From assembly GCA_963662905.2 (NCBI GenBank), contig CAXXFD010000001.1, positions 310,001-374,000 on the forward strand: DNA of 64,000 bases, in the 5' to 3' direction. Position numbers and translations under genes: made by a program. The stretch comes from G963662905 sp963662905. GTDB lineage: Bacteria; Bacteroidota; Bacteroidia; Bacteroidales; WRLA01. The stretch's first letter is position 1, and every line of letters begins with the position of its first letter. Below the pieces are notes generated by a model. It was not told the origin of the DNA. It saw nothing but the letters and a program-made list of their open reading frames with translations, and did not search any database. Shown here piece after piece: positions 27,390 through 36,410 of the stretch.

Positions 27390-30059
27390 ATGAAACAAAT
27401 CCTACCCTTTATCAGTATGCTCCTGCTTTTTAGCTGCCCGCAGCTTTTTGCGCAATGGAGCAGTTCTCCCAATGATAATAAAGCTGTTGCCACACTCAGC
27501 GGCCAGCAGGCCATTCCCAAGGTTTCCACGCAAAGCAATGGTGACACCTACATCAGTTGGTTTAGTCCCGAAAACGGCAATTATAATGTACGCATGCAGC
27601 GTTACGATGTATTCGGACATCGTGAATGGGAATCGGGCGGATTATTGATATCCGATAATGAAAGTATGAGCTGGATTACGGATTACAGTATGGCAACCGG
27701 GCCAGACAACCGAACCTATATTGCGTTTCAGGATATCCGTAACGGCTTTAATAATGCGTATATTTATAAAATCAGCCCTTCCGGACAATTTGACTGGGGC
27801 GAAGATGGCATACAGCTTTCGGATGATGAAGATTTTACAGCCGATCCAAAAATTGCTTTTACTGATGCAGGAAATATTGTTACCGGCTGGATACGCTCGG
27901 GCGATGAATCTGTCATCGTTTTGCAAAAACTCAATCCGGCTGGAGCCTTGCAATGGGGAGAGGGCGTTATTTTGCAGGACAATACCGGCATGGAATACAA
28001 TAATATTTGGCTGGTGCCTGCCAGCGATGATGCCGTATTTGCCGTTTATACAGCTTATACGCCACCCAACAGCCAAAATGTAATGATTTATATACAAAAA
28101 TATGATGCGGATGGTAATGCAATTTGGGATAATCATGTGGCTGTGCTCAACACAAGCGTATTCAAATCATATCACGACTTGCAGACAGCCACCGGCCCCG
28201 ATGGTGGCGCATTTATTGCCTGGATGGACGCACGTGCCGGCTCCACATTTCAATCCTTCGTACAATATATTGATGGCGAGGGCAATCAGAAGTACGAGCA
28301 AAACGGCCTGGAAATAAGTGTTTTATCGACATATATGCTTACATATCCCTTTATTGCCTGGGACGATGAAAATGATGCACTCTACGCTTTTACAACTTCA
28401 TCGAGTTACAGCCAGAATTTCAAAGGCATTGCCGGACAAAAAATAGCTTTTGAAAGCGGCGAACGTTTATGGGGAACACAAGGCATCGAGTTTTATATGC
28501 TTGAGGAAGCCAGCAAGCAACTGGCGCAAGTCCGTTTGACCGAAGACGGAAATGTTATTGCAATTTGTACCGATCAGCCCGATTATCCTGCAAGCAATGA
28601 ATCTATTTTTGCTTTTGCCGTTGATCCGGAAGGTTCTTTTGCCTGGGCATCGGAACGGATCGATATGTCATCGGCCAACAGCGGAAAAAGTGATGTGGTT
28701 GCCGGCATGGCACAGGATTATCAGATTATTGCCGCATGGGTTGATGACCGCAATGACGATGGGGATATTTACGCACAAAACGTGCAGTTTAATGGCGAAC
28801 TGGGGCCAATTACCGACCTGGAAGTAAGCGCAATAGCGGATCCACAGACAATTTGTTCGGGAGGAAGCAGCCAGCTCAGCGCTGCGGCAACAGGAGGCAC
28901 AGGAACGTACTCCTGGTCGTGGACTTCGGAGCCGGCGGGTTTCACATCCAATGAGCAAAACCCACAGGTTCAACCCACTATAAACACAACATATTTCGTT
29001 GATTGCAATGATGGCGAAGATATCCGTTCGGCCAGTGTTTCAGTTGAAGTTGTAGATATTCCGCCTGCTACAGGAGATATTTCAGGCGACAGCGATGTGT
29101 GCCGGGGCGGCGGCAATAAGGTGTATTCTGTTGAACCTGTGCAATATGCCACAGAATACCAATGGACTTTGCCCTCTGGTTTTGAATTTGCATCGGCAAG
29201 CACGACCACACCAACCATTACGGTAACCGTAAACGATAATGCCGAAAGCGGGCAAATTTCTGTGGTTCCTGCCAACAATTGCGGTACGGGAGATGGTTCT
29301 GTAATGGATATCGTGGTTCATGAATTGCCTGTAATCAATGCCGGCACCGACAGCGAGATTTGTTTTGGCGAATGCGATACACTGACTGCCACAGGAGGCA
29401 TGAACTATTCCTGGAATACCGGAGCATTTGCAGCATCAATCATTGTTTGCCCCGAAACAACAAGCGAATACATTGTTACCGGTCGGGATGAAATGGGCTG
29501 CGCCAATAAAGACACGGTTTGGGTACATGTGCATGCCCTGCCCGAAACGCCCGAAATTACCGGACCAACAGAAGTCCTCAATGATCAGCCTTACGATTAT
29601 TCTGTACTTTTCCATGAAGGGTCGGAATGGACATGGTGGGCAGAAAACGGCACTTTAGCCAGTGGACAGGGCACCAATGAAGCCGGATTTGAGTGGGAAA
29701 ACCCGGGAACTGACCGTATATTTTGTTACGAAACATCTGAATTTGGCTGTAATGGCGATACAGCAAATTTAGATGTCCTCATCGGCGGCGTGGGCATTGA
29801 TTTCATCCGCTCGGATATACAGGTTTACCCCAACCCTTTCGAAAACGAAATTTTTATTGAAATCCCAACACTCAAAACCAAAGCCGAAAACATCTTGCTT
29901 ACTGATTTAACAGGCAAACAATGGCCGGTTGAGATGAATGAAGAAGCCGGCAGGATCCGTCTGGATCTTCTGGAAAAAACAATGCCTTCCGGCTTGTATT
30001 TCGTGCAAATTGATTTTGGCCAGGGCAAACGAATTTGCTTAAAATTGGTACGGGAATAA
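27390..30059 (+). CDS. large T9SS-secreted protein with propeller-like and Ig-like repeats
   Basis: An 889-residue secreted protein: signal peptide MKQILPFISMLLLFSCPQLFAQ; residues about 25-470 carry repeated WxxPENG/WGEDGI/AWxDDRN-type blades (ITDYSMATGPDNRTYIAFQDIRN, AAWVDDRNDDGDIYAQ) that suggest a beta propeller; about 480-770 hold Ig/PKD-like modules with SprB-like phrases (ICSGGSSQLSAAATGGTGTYSWSW, EICFGECDTLTATGGMNYSW); the end is a T9SS type A sorting domain (VYPNPFENEIFIEIP ... SGLYFVQIDFG). Probably a surface adhesin or scaffold. It stands alone, followed by a long hairpin. Confidence 0.85.
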   Translation: MKQILPFISMLLLFSCPQLFAQWSSSPNDNKAVATLSGQQAIPKVSTQSNGDTYISWFSPENGNYNVRMQRYDVFGHREWESGGLLISDNESMSWITDYSMATGPDNRTYIAFQDIRNGFNNAYIYKISPSGQFDWGEDGIQLSDDEDFTADPKIAFTDAGNIVTGWIRSGDESVIVLQKLNPAGALQWGEGVILQDNTGMEYNNIWLVPASDDAVFAVYTAYTPPNSQNVMIYIQKYDADGNAIWDNHVAVLNTSVFKSYHDLQTATGPDGGAFIAWMDARAGSTFQSFVQYIDGEGNQKYEQNGLEISVLSTYMLTYPFIAWDDENDALYAFTTSSSYSQNFKGIAGQKIAFESGERLWGTQGIEFYMLEEASKQLAQVRLTEDGNVIAICTDQPDYPASNESIFAFAVDPEGSFAWASERIDMSSANSGKSDVVAGMAQDYQIIAAWVDDRNDDGDIYAQNVQFNGELGPITDLEVSAIADPQTICSGGSSQLSAAATGGTGTYSWSWTSEPAGFTSNEQNPQVQPTINTTYFVDCNDGEDIRSASVSVEVVDIPPATGDISGDSDVCRGGGNKVYSVEPVQYATEYQWTLPSGFEFASASTTTPTITVTVNDNAESGQISVVPANNCGTGDGSVMDIVVHELPVINAGTDSEICFGECDTLTATGGMNYSWNTGAFAASIIVCPETTSEYIVTGRDEMGCANKDTVWVHVHALPETPEITGPTEVLNDQPYDYSVLFHEGSEWTWWAENGTLASGQGTNEAGFEWENPGTDRIFCYETSEFGCNGDTANLDVLIGGVGIDFIRSDIQVYPNPFENEIFIEIPTLKTKAENILLTDLTGKQWPVEMNEEAGRIRLDLLEKTMPSGLYFVQIDFGQGKRICLKLVRE

Positions 30060-30066
30060 AAAAACT

Positions 30067-30110
30067 GTTTCAACTTATCCAAAGCTCAAATGCTTTGGAT
30101 AAGTTGAAAC
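30067..30110. terminator. bidirectional hairpin terminator, perfect 19-bp stem
   Basis: GTTTCAACTTATCCAAAGC (30067-30085) pairs perfectly with 30092-30110 around a six-base loop, filling the gap between two convergent genes. Confidence 0.8.
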
Positions 30111-30115
30111 GTTGA

Positions 30116-32539
30116 TTATTCGTACCGCAAACTCTCCGAAGGATTAATCCTTGCAGCCCGCACCACACGATAAGATGTTGTGAGCAGGGCAATCAAAGCC
30201 GCTATGGCAAATCCAATTAAAAAATCGATCGGATTTAAGTCAATGCGGTAGTGATAGTGATTGAGCCAGTTTGATGCAGCCCAGTATATCAAAGGCCAGG
30301 CGATAAGCGTTGCAATCCCTACAAGTTTCAAAATTTCCCTGTTGATCAGCATCCAGATGGTGAAAATGGAAGCGCCAAAAGTTTTGCGCACGCCAATTTC
30401 TTTGGTTCTTTGCTGCACCGTAAACGAAGTTAGGCCATATAATCCCAATGCGGCAATGAGAATCCCCAGGATGGTAAAAATAATAGAGAGTTCCGCATTG
30501 GTTTTTTCTTCCCGGTACAAGCGTTCAAAATGCTGGTCCATAAAGAAGTATTGCATGGGTTCATTACCTGTATAATCTTTCCAAACATCTTCAATTTCCT
30601 GAATAGTTTCTTTTGAAACACCGCTTTTCAGGCGGATGCTGACAAAACCCCAATGAAAATTCTCATCGCGGAAGCGCATCATATATGGGCCAATGGCTTT
30701 TTGCAGTGACTCAAAATGGAAATTGTCCACAACCCCAATCACGGGCATGAAGGTGATTTCCTCAGCATCATTTTCGCTTACAATAAATTTTTCGGAAAAA
30801 GGGTCCGTCATATTGTAATGCTTTACCGCCTGGGCATTCAGGATACAGGCCGCATTGTCAGCTTCACTTTCATCACTGAAAAAGCGTCCGTCGGCCAGTT
30901 CAATGCCATAGGTTTCGAGGAAATCACAATCCACCCAATTGGTTTGCAGCAGGAAACTTTCCTTTTCACGTCCTTTGAGGCGATATCCGTTATTGTTGTT
31001 ATTGCGGCCCGGCACAGCTGTTGATATGGCAGCATTCATCACGCCGGAAATATTTTTCACATCTTTTTTAAAGCTTTGCTGATGATCGCGCAGTGCATTA
31101 ATATTGGAAAGTACCAAAACCTGTTCTTTGTCAAAACCGAGATCTTTGTTGAGCATAAAACTGATTTGGCGGAACATAATGCCTGTGCCCACGATTAAGA
31201 CTATTGAAATTGTAAACTGCAACACAACCAGCGAACTGCGTAGGCTGCTGTTGTGCCTGCCGCTGCGCAGAATGCCTTTTAAAACCTGATACGGATTGTA
31301 GGAGGAAATATAAAAAGCAGGATAGCTCCCGGCTAAAATTCCGGTAAAAATACAGAATGCAAGCAAAGCCGGTATGATCCAGATATTTTCAAATGGATTA
31401 AAGTGCAGGTGAATATTGAGCAGCTCATTGAAATAGGGCAGGCAAAATTCTACCAAAAGAACAGCAAGCAACATAGCCACAACGGACAGCAAAATGCTTT
31501 CGATAAGAAACTGGGAAATCAGCATCCCACGCGAGGAACCGCTAACTTTTTTAATGCCCACTTCTTTGGCTCTTTTGGTCGATTGGGCTGTGCTGAGGTT
31601 CATAAAATTCACTGCGGCAATCAGGATTATCAACAAACCAATAGAGCCAAAAATCCACAAATATTTTGGGTCGTTGGGCTGTTTCAACATGTTTTCAATG
31701 CGCGGGTTTAAGTGGATGTCGGTCAGCGGTTGCAGGTACATACGGTATTTATTTCCCTGAGTAAGGAAATCATCCATGGTAACACCAAAATACTGATTGA
31801 TTACCGGCCCCACATATTTTATGATCATATCGGTAAAGCGCTGGTCAATGGCATCGGTTGAAGCGCCTTCATGCAGCAGGACATAAGTATCAAAACTATT
31901 GCTGAGCCAGTGTTGGTTGCGCGAGCGCGGATTGGTCATGAAACTGGTCAGGATATTGCCGCGAAGGTGGGTATTGTCCGGCATATCGGCCATCACACCG
32001 GTAATCAGGTAATAGGTGCTGTCTGTTCCGATACGGATCATTTGATCAACGGGATATTCATCACCATATATTTTTTTTGCCAGGCTTTCGGAAAGCACGG
32101 CGCAATGTTCGCGGTTAAGGACCGTTTTGGGATTGCCATGAATTAATGGAATGGAGAAAAAACCGAAAAAAGTTGAATCGACTTCCAGCAGCCTTGATTC
32201 CATAAAGGTGCGTTCGTCTTTTTTAATTACCGTTTCGCCCCAAGGGTTAATGCGGAGAAAACTTTCTACTTCGGGAAATTCGTTGAGCATGGTAGGGCCG
32301 ATCACCGATGCTGTGGAAGTAACTTCGACTTCCTGCCCGCCCAATTTGCCGTTCAAAATTACACGGTAGAGGCGGTCTTTTTTATCATGAAACTGGTCAT
32401 AGCTCAGCTCGTGAAATATAAAAATGGCGATAATCAGGCTACAGGCCAGGCCCACCGAAAGGCCAAGGGTATTGATAATTAAATAGGATTTTTGACGCAA
32501 CAGCGCCCGGATGCTGTACTTAAAAAGATTTTTTAACAT
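30116..32539 (-). CDS. FtsX/MacB-like ABC transporter permease
   Basis: An 807-residue paralogue of the permease at 24691-27117 with the same duplicated plan: helix near 20-40 (LIINTLGLSVGLACSLIIAIFIFHELSYD), MacB-like periplasmic domain, FMNLSTAQSTKRAKEVGIKKVSGSSRGML before two helices, second helix near 430, second periplasmic domain and a C-terminal block containing RTKEIGVRKTFGAS. It probably works with a separate ATPase in envelope transport or signalling. No clear -7 or sigma-54 element is visible in the 150 bases upstream. Confidence 0.87.
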   Translation of the reverse strand: MLKNLFKYSIRALLRQKSYLIINTLGLSVGLACSLIIAIFIFHELSYDQFHDKKDRLYRVILNGKLGGQEVEVTSTASVIGPTMLNEFPEVESFLRINPWGETVIKKDERTFMESRLLEVDSTFFGFFSIPLIHGNPKTVLNREHCAVLSESLAKKIYGDEYPVDQMIRIGTDSTYYLITGVMADMPDNTHLRGNILTSFMTNPRSRNQHWLSNSFDTYVLLHEGASTDAIDQRFTDMIIKYVGPVINQYFGVTMDDFLTQGNKYRMYLQPLTDIHLNPRIENMLKQPNDPKYLWIFGSIGLLIILIAAVNFMNLSTAQSTKRAKEVGIKKVSGSSRGMLISQFLIESILLSVVAMLLAVLLVEFCLPYFNELLNIHLHFNPFENIWIIPALLAFCIFTGILAGSYPAFYISSYNPYQVLKGILRSGRHNSSLRSSLVVLQFTISIVLIVGTGIMFRQISFMLNKDLGFDKEQVLVLSNINALRDHQQSFKKDVKNISGVMNAAISTAVPGRNNNNNGYRLKGREKESFLLQTNWVDCDFLETYGIELADGRFFSDESEADNAACILNAQAVKHYNMTDPFSEKFIVSENDAEEITFMPVIGVVDNFHFESLQKAIGPYMMRFRDENFHWGFVSIRLKSGVSKETIQEIEDVWKDYTGNEPMQYFFMDQHFERLYREEKTNAELSIIFTILGILIAALGLYGLTSFTVQQRTKEIGVRKTFGASIFTIWMLINREILKLVGIATLIAWPLIYWAASNWLNHYHYRIDLNPIDFLIGFAIAALIALLTTSYRVVRAARINPSESLRYE

Positions 32540-32633
32540 GATAGGGGTTTCTTAGGGTTCGTAAATAGGGGTTATGCGTTTCTACACACTATAACAGACG
32601 ACCCTAAATCCGATAAGTTACAGTTCTGAGCAT

Positions 32634-32666
32634 AAAAAAAACCGCCCGGAAAGATCCGAAGCGGTT
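32634..32666 (-). terminator. terminator of the sulfur-respiration locus
   Basis: On the minus strand AACCGC (complement of 32661-32666) and GCGGTT (complement of 32640-32645) pair, with inner CGGA/TCCG pairing, followed by a run of seven T (32634-32640). It lies 24 bases after the last gene of the cluster. Confidence 0.8.
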
Positions 32667-32689
32667 TCTTATCAAGCTAAACAGGAGAT

Positions 32690-33544
32690 TTATTTATCAA
32701 CAGAATTGCCCTTATGAGCCCATTCGTTCATTGCTCCGTCATAAACTTTAACGTTTTTGTAGCCCAGTTCGGTAGTAAGTGCAAAGAAAACAATTCCTGC
32801 ACGTACACTGGTAGCACAATAAAGTACAATGGTTTTGTCGGCCGAAATGCCATTGGCAGCGCAAAGGGCTTCCAGTTCGGCTTTGCTCTTCAGGCCGTTG
32901 TCGCCATTGGTAAATTGTTTCCACTCAACATTTACTGCGCCGGGAACGTGTCCGGGGCTTACCGGTTTTGTGGAGGTTCCATCATATTCGTTGGCAGCAC
33001 GAACATCAATGATCATTACATTGGCATCTTTCATATGAGCCTTAATCCAGGCTTCATCAGCAGCGATATTATTGTTGATTTCGGGCGTAAAAGTTGCTTT
33101 TTTTGCTTGTGTAGGCGCCTTTGTAAGGGGTATCCTAACTTTTTTGAAATCATCCATATTGCGAACCAAAAGTTTTACATTTTTAGCTCCCATATATTTC
33201 AATACCCAGTAAACACGACCGGCATATTTCAGGTCGCCATTATCATAAATGATCACATTGCTGGTATTCGAAATTCCGTTATCACCAAAAATTTTGGCCA
33301 GCTCTTCAGGAGATTTCAGCAAGCCTTTGGGTTCGCCTTCTTTGGCGAGGTCATTAGGTGTGATGTTCACAGCATTGCGTACATGGCTGATTTTATAATC
33401 CTTGTCGGACCGTGCAGAAACGATAACCGTATTTTTATCCTTGAGGGACTGCATGAGGTCTTTGGCAGAAATGATGTCCTGTCCAAAGCTTTGCGCACTT
33501 ATAAAAATAAATGCAATTAATAGGAGAGAAGTGAATTTTTTCAT
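32690..33544 (-). CDS. exported double-rhodanese sulfurtransferase
   Basis: A 284-residue protein with a signal peptide (MKKFTSLLLIAFIFISAQSFGQ) and two rhodanese domains, about 25-140 and 155-280. Only the second has the catalytic cysteine (Cys243 in VLYCATSVRAG); the first has IIYDNGDLKYAG where the Cys loop should be and is structural, as in thiosulfate/mercaptopyruvate sulfurtransferases. CATSVRAG differs from both the CRKGVT and CGSGVTA loops, so the donor is uncertain. Being exported, it would act on sulfane sulfur in the periplasm. It is the last gene of the octaheme cytochrome locus, 54 bases after the porin. Confidence 0.88.
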   Translation of the reverse strand: MKKFTSLLLIAFIFISAQSFGQDIISAKDLMQSLKDKNTVIVSARSDKDYKISHVRNAVNITPNDLAKEGEPKGLLKSPEELAKIFGDNGISNTSNVIIYDNGDLKYAGRVYWVLKYMGAKNVKLLVRNMDDFKKVRIPLTKAPTQAKKATFTPEINNNIAADEAWIKAHMKDANVMIIDVRAANEYDGTSTKPVSPGHVPGAVNVEWKQFTNGDNGLKSKAELEALCAANGISADKTIVLYCATSVRAGIVFFALTTELGYKNVKVYDGAMNEWAHKGNSVDK

Positions 33545-33598
33545 TTTATTGATATTTAAACATTCTTAAAATACTATTCCTGAACGATTCAGTTATTG

Positions 33599-34642
33599 TT
33601 AGAATTTCACCTGCATTTGCACCTGAACGATATCATTTGGCTTATCAACACCTGCAAAATCATTCATCACATAGTTAAACTGAAGACGGGTCCAGTCGTT
33701 GAAGAAATAGTTAAAACCAAATGTATAAGAATTTTTCATGTTCTCGTCAACATCAGTATCGGGATCATAGCTTTGGTATTTTACAACCGGCTGGAAGTTC
33801 CAGGGTGTATTATAAAGCACCATAGCGAAGAAACCGCTCTTTTTAAATGTGCCGTCGGCGGGAACAATTGTTGGGTCTTCGCCACATCCACCGCCTTCGA
33901 GTTTAAAGCCATCATCCTGGCCTGCAATATATTCACCTTGAACGGTAAAATTAAATGCTTCTATGGAAATATCTGCACCATAGCGCATCAGGTCATTATC
34001 GATGCCATTGCCCAGCACTTTGCCTTTTTTGAAGCTACCGCCAATATGGATAAATTCCAAAGGAGAGACAACCAGTCGGGCGGTAATATCCTTAAAGCGG
34101 TTATTGTCCACCTGGTTCATGCCTTTACCATTTGTGAAGGCAATTTTCCAGTCAATAATATTAAAGTCGCGCTCGCCGAAGGAATAGCCTCCATAAAGCA
34201 TCAAACCCAAGTCGCGGAATGGGCTGGCCAGTTCGTTAACGACCAATGAACGGTCGATCGTATGCAGCGACTGGCAAGGAGTAGAAAGTTCCAGGCCAAA
34301 AGGCTGCTTAAACTGCCCAACTGTTAAATTAGCGTAAGGAGCAAAGCGTGTCCAGGTAATAAAAGCATCGAGCAGGTAAGGGCCGTTTTTCATCGGGCTC
34401 AGCTCGGTCATTACGTAATATTTAAAATCGTAAGGGATGTTACCAACCACGCCAATACGGGCACGGTTGAAATGGAAATTACTGGTGTAAGCGCCATTAG
34501 CCTGATCGTAAGTGTATTGCGGCTGGATATAACCTACCACGCTTACGCCATCCTCTGAACTTGCTTCCATGCAACCTTGTGCCTGAACAAATGCAGGAGC
34601 AGCCAAAGCAAGTGCGATGATAAGTGCGAATATTTTTTTCAT
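33599..34642 (-). CDS. OprO/OprP-type outer-membrane porin
   Basis: A 347-residue exported barrel: signal peptide MKKIFALIIALALAAPAFVQA, then VVGYIQPQYTYDQ, FHFNRARIGVVGNIPYDFKYYVMTEL, ANLTVGQFKQPFGLE and a final strand ending in VQMQVKF. These match the phosphate-selective porin O/P family found in many Bacteroidota. In this locus it may let small anions such as thiosulfate, tetrathionate or sulfite reach the periplasm (inference from context). A hairpin at 34687-34706 precedes it within the cluster. Confidence 0.85.
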   Translation of the reverse strand: MKKIFALIIALALAAPAFVQAQGCMEASSEDGVSVVGYIQPQYTYDQANGAYTSNFHFNRARIGVVGNIPYDFKYYVMTELSPMKNGPYLLDAFITWTRFAPYANLTVGQFKQPFGLELSTPCQSLHTIDRSLVVNELASPFRDLGLMLYGGYSFGERDFNIIDWKIAFTNGKGMNQVDNNRFKDITARLVVSPLEFIHIGGSFKKGKVLGNGIDNDLMRYGADISIEAFNFTVQGEYIAGQDDGFKLEGGGCGEDPTIVPADGTFKKSGFFAMVLYNTPWNFQPVVKYQSYDPDTDVDENMKNSYTFGFNYFFNDWTRLQFNYVMNDFAGVDKPNDIVQVQMQVKF

Positions 34643-34686
34643 ATCGATAAATTTTGTGATAAACGGATTAACGTGTTTGAAAAGGA

Positions 34687-34706
34687 CCTCCGGCCGTAAC
34701 CGGAGG
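34687..34706. terminator. intercistronic GC-rich hairpin
   Basis: CCTCCGG (34687-34693) pairs perfectly with CCGGAGG (34700-34706). It sits between the double-rhodanese lipoprotein gene and the porin gene. On the minus strand no good T run follows, so it may protect or attenuate the transcript rather than end it. Confidence 0.5.
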
Positions 34707-34745
34707 ATTTTTAACCATTTACAACCTTAATCGTCTGTTTGTGAT

Positions 34746-35744
34746 TTATTGTGCAAGTGGGTAGTCTTTAATTTCGCCATCAGTAAATTTATGGCTTTCC
34801 AATGTACTGTGAATCATTCCATTGGAGCCAAACTTGAGGCTGTATGCGTCATATCCGAGAATGCGCAGGTAAGCAGTAATCATAGAAGAAGTCTGGCCGG
34901 TCCAGCAATAGGTAACCACTTTTGCAGTGCCATCGAGGTAAGCATATTCGCCGGCAGCCAAAGTGAGCGGCTGGATACGGTAAGCTGTTTTGATGTTTCC
35001 GTAATGTTCCACATCAGCTTCGGCCCAGAAGTTATTGATAAAATAGTTCGTTGGGGCATCAAGTACATCAGTAGCATTAACGCCTGCAAAACCATCAACA
35101 AGAAGTTGTGCTACGCGGTCGGCAATAATTTCCTGTGGGTCGTCAGTTACATATTCGAGTTTTGGAGCTGTGCCCACAACATTTGCAGTAATACTACCGG
35201 GAGCTGCAACCCAGTTTGCACTTCCGTCAGCGGCATCACCGATACCACCTTGCCATGCTCCGGCAGTTGCAGGGTTCCAACCGCTCATGCCCCATTTCAG
35301 CACCATTGCATCCGGATATCCGCTCATGCGCAGTGCCACAACGGCATGGCCTGCAGTTTGGCCGGTATAACAAACGACAACAATCTTTTTTCCATCGGCA
35401 TTTTCTGCCTCGGCGAGTACATTGCCAAGCGTTGTATTAACTGCCCATTGGATATGTCCGGCTGAAAAATCAGTAGATTTACGGATATCCATGATATAGA
35501 AGTCATTGTTAGCATCGTCATCTGTCATAACAGTATAAACGTTTTCTGCTGATGTAATCCATGTATCAAGGATATCAGGCAAATCCATGCCATTGGCAAT
35601 CATGTACGCCTTAACATCTTCGAAGCGGTCTTCTGCAGTCGGAACAGGATCGTCATTATCGTCCTTGTCGTCGTTACATGCATTCAAAAATACTAAAGCC
35701 GGAATTAATGCTAAAATCCAGAATAATTTCAATAAAGATTTCAT
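34746..35744 (-). CDS. double-rhodanese lipoprotein
   Basis: A 332-residue lipoprotein: signal MKSLLKLFWILALIPALVFLNAC with lipobox Cys23, followed by an Asp-rich stretch (NDDKDDNDD). Two rhodanese-like domains follow, about 40-160 and 205-325, and both keep a catalytic-type cysteine in similar loops: Cys125 in VCYTGQTAGH and Cys280 in YCWTGQTSSM. Two active-type cysteines in one chain are unusual, since most tandem rhodaneses keep only one. The Asp after the +1 Cys suggests inner-membrane retention by E. coli rules, but these rules differ in Bacteroidota. It should carry or transfer sulfane sulfur outside the cytoplasm. Confidence 0.88.
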   Translation of the reverse strand: MKSLLKLFWILALIPALVFLNACNDDKDDNDDPVPTAEDRFEDVKAYMIANGMDLPDILDTWITSAENVYTVMTDDDANNDFYIMDIRKSTDFSAGHIQWAVNTTLGNVLAEAENADGKKIVVVCYTGQTAGHAVVALRMSGYPDAMVLKWGMSGWNPATAGAWQGGIGDAADGSANWVAAPGSITANVVGTAPKLEYVTDDPQEIIADRVAQLLVDGFAGVNATDVLDAPTNYFINNFWAEADVEHYGNIKTAYRIQPLTLAAGEYAYLDGTAKVVTYCWTGQTSSMITAYLRILGYDAYSLKFGSNGMIHSTLESHKFTDGEIKDYPLAQ

Positions 35745-35871
35745 AATACTTATGTGTTTAGTTGATAAAAAATTGGTTTTGTAAACGCTAACACTTTATT
35801 TTTGAGGGTGTAAAACTCCTCCGGATAAAAGTTAATCCGTTAATTTATAATATATAAACTATAATTTCAGC

Positions 35872-36390
35872 TTAACAACCTCCTGTTTCACCGCCACCAT
35901 CGTGGCCCACATCTTCGAGGTTTTTTTCATACTCAAGCGGGTAATTCATTTCCCAGTTTTTCCAGCCGCCTTCGAGGTTTTTTACGTTGGTATAGCCCAT
36001 CTTGCGCAGGGTTTCTGCTGCCAGGGCACCACGCTGTCCTTTTTTGCAGTAAATAATGATTTCTTCATCCTTACCGGGCATATATAAACCTGCATTGTCC
36101 CAGTAGTCCTGTTTGGCAATGCGGAATTCCAGAACACCCCTTGGAATATTCACGGCTCCGGGTATATAACCATGGTTATGTTCACTTTCGGTGCGCACAT
36201 CAATAAGCACGAATGGCTCGAAATTATCGTATTTTGCTTTAAAATCGGCTACAGCAATTTCGTTGATGCCGGTTTTGGCCTGCTCAACCATTTGGTCAAC
36301 ACCTTCGTACGATTTTTCACAGCTGCAACCATACATCATTCCGGCTGCAATGGCAACGATAAAGAATTTAAAAATTATGCTATTTTTCAT
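35872..36390 (-). CDS. single-domain rhodanese lipoprotein
   Basis: A 172-residue lipoprotein: signal ending in GMMYGC (Cys22), then one rhodanese domain, about 40-152, with VLIDVRTESEHNHGYIPGAVNIP and the catalytic loop YCKKGQRGALAAE (Cys115). The C-terminus has an odd His/Gly tail with a terminal cysteine (VGHDGGGETGGC). It would accept or deliver sulfane sulfur in the periplasm. Only 20 bases separate it from the cytochrome b-PAS gene upstream, so co-transcription is very likely. Confidence 0.9.
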   Translation of the reverse strand: MKNSIIFKFFIVAIAAGMMYGCSCEKSYEGVDQMVEQAKTGINEIAVADFKAKYDNFEPFVLIDVRTESEHNHGYIPGAVNIPRGVLEFRIAKQDYWDNAGLYMPGKDEEIIIYCKKGQRGALAAETLRKMGYTNVKNLEGGWKNWEMNYPLEYEKNLEDVGHDGGGETGGC

Positions 36391-36410
36391 GATATTTGAT
36401 TTTGAGATTG

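Noticed and set aside
34749..35465. 238-codon ORF antisense to the double-rhodanese lipoprotein
   Set aside because: Shadow frame; the minus-strand gene has signal peptide and both active cysteines.
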